Below, piece by piece: positions 55,960-64,000 of a stretch of 64,000 nt of DNA (positions within the stretch are counted from its first letter, which is position 1; each line of letters starts with the position of its first letter). A program made the position numbers and the translations under genes. The DNA is from Owenia fusiformis (Eukaryota; Annelida; Polychaeta; Sabellida; Oweniidae). A model generated the notes under the pieces. The model saw nothing but the letters and a program-made list of their open reading frames with translations, did not search any database and had not been told where the DNA came from. Location of the stretch: assembly GCA_903813345.2 (NCBI GenBank), contig CAIIXF020000008.1, forward strand, positions 31,768,867-31,832,866. The letters are read 5' to 3'.

Positions 55960-58900
55960 ATGGACGTAACTGCCTTGGGAGAGAAAACAATAGCAAATGG
56001 CCGGGCATATGATAATCACGGCTATACGAGTGGCGACGCAGAAAATGGCCGTATTAATCCGGGAGTGAGTTCCGTAGTCCCGATAAATGGCGACGTTATC
56101 CTAAGAGACGACAGCAAAAATCGAGATATAAAACCAACGGGTTCTGCCCTATATGATGATATCCCCGTGTATGAACAGCTAGCTCAAGATAACATTGTTA
56201 CCATTCATGACACTGCGATAGAAACCCAACCCAATGGAAAGACTTTGTACACAGATTTGGAAATATCTAAAGAAAATGGCGGTATAGTTTTGGAGACGCT
56301 ACCCAGGCCTCCAGCATACGACGATGTATACAAAAGGGAACTTCTTCCAGAACCTTCAGAAGAATGCGGACCGTGTTTACCATGTTTAAAATGCGGAAAG
56401 CTGATCGCAAAATCACGAGGTGGTATGGGTGGGAGATTGAAATCAGCCGGGGGCTGGTTAAGCAAAATCGTCCTGCTCATAATGCTGTTGGGATACACAT
56501 GTTACTTCATTGCAGCGTTGGTATATTCAGTGGAGAAAGCGAGGGCGCTGATTGTCATTACCGCAATCGTAGTAACACTAATATTTTACACCTTCATAAG
56601 GAATCACTATGGAGAACGGATTTACGAGAAAATATTTCAGCCGTGTGTATCTGTCGCGCAACGGCATTCTGTCTGGCTTGCAAGGTAATAGGTTCTTCTC
56701 TATATGGTTTTATAATAAGTCCAATACGTATAAGAGGATCGTTTACTTTTATAAGACAACTCTCTAAATAAGATGTAGTTTGAGTAGTTTGCCTGCTTTA
56801 GCTTCAAGAAAAGCAATTATATTAACTTGCAACTAGTCAATTTTACTATTATATCTCATAATTACTAAAACAACTGCCTCACTAACTTAATTTAAAAGTA
56901 TTATTTAGACCTCTACTGTGAAACGTCTTTTACTAGTATGTCAAAGTCTTGCGTCCTTACTTGTAATACGGTACATTATTTGCCACATCTGTCACTAATT
57001 GTTTCTTTTTTTTGGCTTTTAGGATAGTTGGTTTACTCGTGTTTATCGGTTTTGTGTTGTTCCTTGCGTTGGATGTAATTCGGAGTTGGATGCAACTGGC
57101 TTCCCTTGGTGGTATGGCCGGCTTCCTGTTACTTGCGTTCATTACATCAAAACACCCAAATCATGTAGGTACACTATGAATCATCCCTGAAAATGTTCAT
57201 GAACATGATTGACTTTTATGTTAGCGACAAATTGTTTACGTTCATCATGTGAAACAGTATTATGTCAATGGCTTTCCAATGTGCAAAAACATTTAGATTA
57301 ATATCATATATGGTATTCTTTTTTCTTTCAGGTTCGATTGAGACCAATTGTATGGGGCATGGGTTTGCAGTTTGTATTTGGGGTTCTCGTTTTACGCTGG
57401 AAGCCTGGTAAGTCCTTTACTTAGCATTCGGATGTATGAGCAAGGTACTCCATTGAGTCACAGATGGCCATGACAAATTCTCTTTCATTTCAGTTAATTA
57501 TCTTAATATGTCCTTACGCATTTTCAACATAAGAGAAGAGATAATACGAGGGCAGTTCAATAAATAATCATACAACGCTCTAGGCTTCATGTCTACCATG
57601 TAGTCACTGTTTTACAGAGAGTGGAGGCACTATGTATGACTCAATGCCCAAAAGAAAATGATTCTTGCTATCATCAATGGCAGCTATTTAAGAACATGCA
57701 TTTCCAAATAATATTTTGAATTATATTTTCGGTCCCAAATTGATTCTCGATGTTCCATGATGATGATGCTTTAAGTTAAGACTACAGGTATTTCATTATG
57801 ATATTTTAGGTTATGACGCCATTGATTGGATTGCCAGACAGGTACAGACGTTTCTAGAATACACCAATGACGCTAGTGAGGTTGTATTTGGAGAATACCT
57901 GGACCATCCGTTCATATTCATGGTAATGATTTTTATTTATTGTTATGGTTGTCCAGAAAAATGTTTTATGCTCATGTATGTAATCGAGGTAGCATTCGCG
58001 AATTCAACTGACGGCTGACGGACTAACAAACTGTTAGTGGCCAACTCATTTAAGCATGCAAAGTACCTGTCACTATTTCCATTCATATTTAAATGAGTTG
58101 ACCATAAAATGGTGAAACCGTCAGTCGCCAGCCGGAAGTTGAATTCGCGAATGCTACCCCAGTTTTATATAAACAAAATAAAGATATACTAAACGTTTAT
58201 AAATTATTATTCCACATTGGAAATAAATTACAGATTTTACAGAGCATGAAAAAGTTACCACGTGGAACATATAGACCTGAACAGACGCAATTTTATAGTT
58301 GGTCAGTTCAAAACTATGTACTAGGGCGAATCAGAAAAAGTATATATGAAATATTTTAGAATGACTTGTTCTGTTGGTTATCAATTTGATTATAATGAAT
58401 AATAATTATACTTCAAATTCATTCAACAGATTATGCCTATGCTGATTTTCTTCGCAACCGTTCTTGCCATTCTGCATTATTTTGGTATCATCCAAATCAT
58501 CGTGGGCAAGATGGGATGGTTCATGTCGTTTACACTTGGAACAACAGCCGTTGAGAGCATCAGTGTCGCTGCCAACATATTCCTCAATGGGGTAAGTTAC
58601 ATCGAGGTCCACACACCTTGATTTATTTTTAACTGTGTCAGTGACAACGTGAGTTCATTCATTTTGTGGTTTAAACAAAAACTCAAAATCGAAATAATGT
58701 TCGTCATTAATTATGCTCTTACTCATATAATGGTACTATAATCATGAGTATCGATTTAGGGGCTCCGGATTGAATTCACAAGTTTAGAAGATTCAACAGT
58801 TTGTTGTTTATTTTTTGCAGATATTTCCTTTTATAATGAACTTTATATTGCTATCAATCACACTAGTGATTCCATAAATCATAACGGTTCTTATTTGATT

Positions 58901-61900
58901 TGCAAAACTAACTACAGGCCTGTAGCCAGGGGGGGGGGGGCTCTGGGGACTCGTCCTAAAAAATGTGGACCTACCGTTTGCTTCCTTGAAGAAAAACTTG
59001 CTCTTCCCCACATTCACTGGACAATTTAAGATTAAAAAACTGACATTACTGTGCATTGTTTTTCGAATTTGGGCATTATTTTTAAAAATTTGGCCCAGTG
59101 TTTTGTTAAACATAGCCTTCTGGCATGCCCTCCCCACTAGGATGGGCCCGGAAAAAATGTTGGCCCAAAGATATTGTAGGGCCTCTTTAGTGGGCCTTTT
59201 TTGGCATTACTTGACCTTTTTGGGCCTTATCTTTTTTTATTTCAGGCCAAATCTTCAAAAAACGGGCTATAAATTTTCAATTTTTGGTTTTAGGGCGCTA
59301 AAAAACTTTAAGCACGGCCCTAAGATGGGCCCAGAAAAAAATATTTGGCCAAAAATATTGTAGGGCCTCTTTAGTTGGCCTTTCCTTGATCTTTTTACTT
59401 GACCTTTTTGGGCCTTATTTTTTTCAATTGTAGGCTAAATTTTCAAAAAACGTGCCATAAATCTTCAAAATTTAGGCCCAAATTTTTGTTTAAAGGCCCT
59501 AAATGGTTTTCCGCGCGGCCATAAGATGGGCCCGGAAAAAAATGTTGGCCCAAAAATATTGCAGGGCCTCTTTAATAGGCCTCTTTGGGCATTAATTGAC
59601 CTCTTTGGGCATTATTTTTTTCAATTTAAGCCAATTTTCAAATACGGGCCATAAATTTTCATAATTTTTGCCCAAATTTTGGTTTTAAGACTCTAAGAAT
59701 TTTACGCACGGCCCTAGGATGGGCCTGGAAAAAAATGTCGGGCCAAAAATATTGTAGGGCCTCTTTAGTTGGCCTTTACTTGACCTTTTTACTTGACCTT
59801 TTTTGGCCTTTTTTCAATTTTAGGCCAAATTTTCAAAACACGGGCCATAAATTTTCAAAATTTTGGTTCTAGGGCCCTAAAAGGTTTTCCACGCGGCTAA
59901 ATGTTGTCCCAAAAATATTGTAGTGCCTCTTTAGTGGGCGTTTTTGGGCTTAACTTAACCTTTTGGGCCTTATTTTTTCTATGTTAGGCCAAATTTTCAA
60001 GAAACGTGCCATAGATTTTCTAAATTTTGATCCAAATGTTCGTTTTAGGGCCCTAAAAAGTTTTTCCGCGCAAGCGCGGATATTTTTTTCTGACTTTAAG
60101 TGTCGGTCCCACCTTGTTAGGTTCCGGATCCGCCACTGTCCTTTACAATACAAACGGGCTTGGTTTTGCATGGGAAATTTTTTTTTTTTGGGGGGGGGGT
60201 ATTGGGGGGGGGGGGGTTCGAGCCCCCCCTTACAAAAAGCTGGCTACGGGCATGAACTATACTCCATTTCGCCAAGTATCATTCGTATCGACCGTTTCAG
60301 CTGGATTCTATTATGTTGGTGAGGCCGTATTTGATGAGTCTGACCAAGTCGGAGTTCCACGCCATCATGGTGGGCAACCACGCTACTTTGGCAGGCTTTG
60401 CCTTCGCAGCATTCATAGCTCTAGGGGTAAGTGCACGAACCCTTCGGGATGATTAGTAACGACGTTCAAGGTCAATGATATTTTTCTGCGATAAGGACTG
60501 TTACCATGAAAAGTAGAGAAGGCATAACCATGTAATCGATGGTACTATTGTTTATAAATCTCCGCTGTCTGTAAAAAGACTATCACTTTTTCAGGCCCCT
60601 GCTCGCCATCTTTTGTCGGCAGCTGTGATGTCAGCCCCTGCTGCTATGGCCGTGTGTAAGCTCAACTACCCAGAGACAGAAGTATCATGCCTCAAAACTG
60701 AGAAAGACGTCAAGTTGGGAAAAGCGTAAGAAAAATATGTAGAAATTACTCAAAACGCTTTTTAACGATTTTGACCAATTTGCACAGAATTTATAGATGA
60801 TATAGCTCTAAGATTACCACAGTGCCAAATCTGACCTTTAAAACCAAATTGACGGGCCTTGTGCCTGTAACTGAATAGAGGGACATACGATGCGTTAGGT
60901 TATTGCTTAAACTTCCAGAACTGAACGCAATATGGTAGAGGCTGCCAGTTCTGCAGCAAGTTTGGCTGGGAAGACTATTGCGGCTGTTGTAGTGAACCTG
61001 GTTGCCTTCATTGCTATCCTCGCTTTTCTCAACACCACCATTAAGTGGTTCGGCCAGAGGGTCGGCTACGAAGATTGGAGTTTTCAGGTCAGTTTACAAA
61101 ATTCTATTTTGCAACTTATACCCCGAACCTATAGTCAAAGGATGTTATATCTGCAGTATTTAAAAATGGACATCAATATTATAGTTTTTAGGATACACCT
61201 GTCCAGTAACTAATACATTACAATTTCTATGCAAAGGTTCCGGAAAGCCTGTTCATACCTATTCAAGTTATCCAGACACTGTTCATTCATGTATGTGACT
61301 GTATTTTACTATTCAGAAAGCGTGTTCATACCTACTTTTACCGATTGTGTACCTGATGGGAGTCGAACATGCAGATGCAAGTAAAGTTGCCGAGTTGCTT
61401 GGCTGGAAGATATTCGCAAGTGAAATTATTGCATTTGCAGAACTTGGAAATATGGTTGACAATAACATGCTAACAGTATGTATTTCGTTGTCACTGTCTT
61501 CAGTTTGTACAATATACCTTGTTCATTTTGTATGCATGTTATGCACATAATCTTGAACCTTTGAGAATTGAGACAAATCCAAAGTTTTACAGACTCGGTG
61601 TCACGATCTTCTCTGGCTCAGCAATATTTTGACTGGCCACTTTTTTTTTAGGCAAAACCGTATTTCTTTTTTCCATATTACTTTTTTGTCTTCCTTTGTA
61701 ATTAAAAAATCGCCCTTCTTGTTTATTATAATTAAAATAATTACTTCCGATTTTTTGCCAGGAGCGGACACAGGTTATCGCGACATACGCTTTGTGTGGG
61801 TTCAGTAGTCTCTCAACTGTGGCGCTAAGCATTGGCGTGTGGAGTGCCGTAGAGCCTAGACGAATTAATGAGGTCACTAGCACTGTTCTCAGGGTCATCG

Positions 61901-62373
61901 TAAACGCCAACATATCCTGCTTTCTTACAGCATGTGTTGCCGGTAAGGTGGTGTGCTGATGCTGATTTTGTTGTCGCCTTATGATTAAAATAGTAACAAC
62001 ACAAAAGTTTCACTATTTCAAAAGATTAACATTTCAAAATTATGGGAGAATAAATGTTTAGAAATACATGTTTGTATTTATTTTTTTGTATTTCCCATAA
62101 GTCTGCGATCGCCTCACTATATAAATTGAATTTGAACAATCGTTTAACATTGATACATATTTATTTGTAGGTATGTTGGTCCATGTTCCAACATCCGGGT
62201 CTGGAAGCAACGTCACAACTACAATGCTGCCATCTACCACCACGGAAAACCCCTGGGAAGAAATCATAGACATTGTAGATTGTATATTCTTTGATAATTG
62301 TGGAACAGGTCAAGGAAAAGATTTAGCAAAAACAATTGCACTCAGTCCAAAAGGTGTGCCAATGCTAGGCTAA
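55960..62373 (+). CDS. Gene 4: divergent SLC28/CNT-like transporter with an extra intron
   Basis: Exons: 55960-56684, 57023-57164, 57332-57407, 57810-57922, 58430-58591, 60301-60426, 60595-60725, 60919-61087, 61317-61475, 61762-61942, 62171-62373; about 728 aa. It is the most distant copy. The 189-nt exon 3 of gene 1 is here split in two within a Gly codon (KP-G-YDAI), an intron absent from genes 1-3. The cytoplasmic tail has a Cys-rich patch (CGPCLPCLKCGK, about residues 136-147) just before the first helix. Landmarks: LRPIVWGMGLQ, GTTAVESISVAANIF, NGLDSIMLVRPYL, KLNYPETE, GWKIFASEIIAF and TYALCGFSSLST, so the substrate motifs deviate from CNTs in its own way (Ser for Gly in TM8; SEI for SEF). 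Exon 6 is six nt longer. The tail is 67 residues with NVT and two Cys in DIVDCIFFDNC. Confidence 0.92.
57545..57790. mobile_element. Mariner/MITE fragment in the extra intron of gene 4
   Basis: GAGGGCAGTTCAATAAATAA resembles a mariner terminal repeat; the following CAACGCTCTAGGC and AAGAAAATGATTCTTGC words fit no frame. No right end was found, so only a relic. Confidence 0.4.
57989..58157. mobile_element. Small MITE in gene 4 intron 4 (before exon 5)
   Basis: GTAGCATTCGCGAATTCAAC and its exact inverse GTTGAATTCGCGAATGCTAC bound 169 bp. The interior also pairs (CTGACGGCTGACGG against CCGTCAGTCGCCAG; CCAACTCATTTAA against TTAAATGAGTTGA), so the whole element can fold. Confidence 0.8.
58916..60254. 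mobile_element. Element with GTAGCCAGG ends and about five 190-bp tandem repeats
   Basis: CCTGTAGCCAGG plus a G run on the left, and CCCCCCCTTACAAAAAGC TGGCTACGGG on the right (with G runs at 60190-60216), are inverse ends. Inside, GATGGGCC(C/T)(G/A)GAAAAAA recurs at 59141, 59334, 59525 and 59718, a period of 191-193 bp, with GGGCCTCTTTAGT and GACCTTTTTGGGCC words in each unit and a degraded copy near 59895. It ends 46 bp before the acceptor of gene 4's RPYL-coding exon at 60301. Confidence 0.8.
61244..61263 (+). repeat. Short duplicate of the start of gene 4's 159-nt exon
   Basis: AAAGCCTGTTCATACCTATT matches the exon start at 61317 (AAAGCGTGTTCATACCTACT) at 18 of 20 positions, 73 bp upstream in the intron. 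It lacks an AG directly before it, so it should not be used as an acceptor. Confidence 0.5.
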
Positions 62374-62536
62374 ATGATGTAAAAGTACACGACTGCATAT
62401 ATGGACATGAACAGCAAAGGCCTATATGAATCACACTCACAACATTAGAGAAATTTCGCAACTAACTTATAGCATGTTCATTATTCCCCGCCCGTATACC
62501 GTATAATTCATGAAGTATTTGATTACGTCATCATTT
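62374..62536 (+). other. 3' flank of gene 4
   Basis: No AATAAA was seen in this stretch. The first canonical hexamer is at 62779-62784 beyond a small MITE (CTAATAAACTG). Confidence 0.3.
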
Positions 62537-62632
62537 ATTGCGGAGCTCTATACGTCCATAAGTTTGACGTTCTTATATATCGCCCTCTATACTTAAGGAT
62601 ATCATACATATGGACGTATAGAGCTGTGCAAT
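62537..62632. mobile_element. Small MITE downstream of gene 4
   Basis: ATTGCGGAGCTCTATACGTC and GACGTATAGAGCTGTGCAAT are terminal inverted repeats (22 of 24 positions pair when extended to CATA/TATG), about 95 bp overall. Confidence 0.7.
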
Positions 62633-62778
62633 AACCTCACAGTACTTGTACTAACTTCATGCATTCAATATAGTTCTATCACGACGCAATTACCAAAAGC
62701 ATATCATTTTATACGTTAAACTCCCTAATATCGGGTTTCTTCCTTATCACATGCATTACATCATTTAGTAATTCAACT

Positions 62779-62784
62779 AATAAA
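62779..62784 (+). terminator. Candidate polyadenylation signal of gene 4
   Basis: AATAAA about 405 nt after the stop codon. This is a positional guess only; another AATAAA lies near 63127. Confidence 0.3.
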
Positions 62785-63007
62785 CTGCCAATGGACATTA
62801 ATAGCTGATCCAATGCTTATAGTTAATATTAGAAACAATTACTATGGATTCCTCTTCTAGGGACCTTTATCTATTTGTTTTAGGGATTTGATAATATCTA
62901 TGACGTTAATTAGTGGTTGCATTTGAAAATTATGTAGATTTCTTCTTCGAACAATTATTTCTAAAATTATTTGCTATATCATTGTTTAATTATCTATTTA
63001 AATTACA

Positions 63008-63113
63008 ATTACCAGATGTGCTAAAACGTTCACTTCATTAAGATGATTTGATACGAATATAAAACATAACTCAACGATGATAATATCGGATTATTGCAGA
63101 GGCATTTAAAACT
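63008..63113. repeat. Direct repeat, first copy
   Basis: TTACCAGATGTGCTAAAACG to GATTATTGCAGAGG is repeated at 63629-63722 with three or four differences. The 515 bp between the copies has no recognised gene. Confidence 0.75.
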
Positions 63114-63628
63114 GTATTGAGTGTGAATAAATAATGATTAGAGCCGTTGTGAAAGAAATTATGGTCCCCTGGGGATTATGGTCCCCTTTCTTAAAGGCCC
63201 TTACTGGCCCTGATTGTGGGTACGATAATAAGGGAAAGAGTTGTATTTAGGTCACCATATAAATCAATGGAAAGTAGGACCATAATTTTACCCTTTTACA
63301 CCGGCGTTCTTGTATAGTTTTACCTGTTAGGTCGTGTCATTACAGAAATTGCAAAGCGAACAATTAGGATAATTATTCACTTTACAATTGTTGACGATAT
63401 GCTTCTCACATGAGAGCCGAGAACATGTAGTCAATTTCGATTCAAAAGGAGTGGTATCGATATGGAGAACTTTTTGAACACACGTTTCTCTTAAACCAGT
63501 CATACAAAAAATCTAAAAAACATCGTCAATTTAATGGTCATCTTTTGAATGGTAACAAAATAATTTGAAATATATAATATACTTTCATCTATATTGTTTT
63601 TAGAAAACACATCAAACACTTGTTTACA

Positions 63629-63722
63629 ATTACCAGATGTGCTAAAACGATCACTTCATTAAGATGATTTGATATGAATATAAAACATAACTCAACGATG
63701 ATAATATCGGATTATTGCAGAG
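63629..63722. repeat. Direct repeat, second copy
   Basis: Second copy of 63008-63113. The two copies diverge after GCAGAGG, which suggests a local duplication of about 620 bp or a shared insert end. Confidence 0.75.
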
Positions 63723-63972
63723 GTTTCCCCATTGGTTTACATGGTAATGACAATTTCTGAAAATTTGTCATCAATTTTCGACCTTTTGTAATTGAAAAAA
63801 GGAAAATTCAGAGGCATTGGGTATGAAGTCAAGTTACATTTCCACCTTTATCATAACCTTTAATATTTATCATCATCTTTATTATAAGTACATCATCGCT
63901 GGTTATGTAAATAAATACTGTATTCGAACGTAAAGAGGCGTTAACACGTAGTCCAATGAGGGAATTAGGGTT

Positions 63973-64000
63973 ACCAAACTTATGGAGGGGAGTGTATATA
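63973..64000. mobile_element. End of a CCATAAGTTTGG-family MITE at the window edge
   Basis: ACCAAACTTATGGAGGGG then AGTGTATA is the right end seen at 54143-54165. The rest lies to the left in decayed form or is absent. Confidence 0.5.

Overview
The window is eukaryotic, AT-rich DNA with split genes, GT-AG introns and dense short repeats. It most resembles a marine invertebrate, possibly a lophotrochozoan such as a mollusc. That assignment is an inference from gene structure and repeat style; no species marker is visible.

The coding content is one story: four complete head-to-tail genes on the + strand for SLC28-type concentrative (Na+-coupled) nucleoside transporter-like (CNT) membrane proteins. 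Gene 1 spans 4598-21314 (10 exons, about 950 aa), gene 2 spans 23613-29866 (10 exons, about 677 aa), gene 3 spans 33050-47816 (10 exons, about 755 aa) and gene 4 spans 55960-62373 (11 exons, about 728 aa). Exon lengths and phases in the transporter core are almost invariant: 142, 189/195, 162, 126, 125/131, 169, 159 and 181 nt. The N-terminal cytoplasmic exon and the C-terminal extracellular exon are the variable parts. Genes 2 and 3 are the youngest pair: same start context, equal-length and near-identical last exons, and a related repeat in the same intron. No other protein-coding gene was recognised; an upstream or downstream neighbour would lie outside the window.

Two protein-level observations stand out. 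First, all four paralogues lack the canonical nucleoside-contact residues of CNTs. The GQTE(S/A)P motif of hairpin 1 reads NGMDTL or similar, NEF reads SEF/SEI, and GFANFSS reads GFSGLAT or similar, while the Asn assigned to the Na+ site remains. This suggests a clade with altered substrate rather than ordinary nucleoside carriers. Second, gene 1 ends in a roughly 344-residue extracellular tail built from four or five copies of a 50-60 residue unit, each of the first four with a Pro and a Cys at fixed spacing. The other three genes have only short Cys-containing tails.

Layout: 1-4460 intergenic with MITE relics; gene 1, whose 9.6 kb intron 2 holds a three-unit 1.37 kb satellite rich in AGGTCA half-sites; 21315-23612 spacer with a foldback MITE and a minisatellite; gene 2 with a mariner-like insertion and a misplaced partial exon copy; 29867-33049 spacer with hairpin elements and a likely TATA/NRF1-type promoter for gene 3; gene 3, whose 7.6 kb intron 2 is a nest of inverted repeats; 47817-55959 spacer dominated by a 4 kb palindrome; gene 4 with a tandem-repeat element ending about 46 bp before an exon; 62374-64000 spacer.

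A recurring feature is that short tandem repeats and duplications include exon edges: a splice donor (gene 1 exon 2), a splice acceptor (gene 3 exon 4), the stop codon and last coding residues (genes 2 and 3), the start of exon 8 (gene 4) and most of exon 5 (gene 2).
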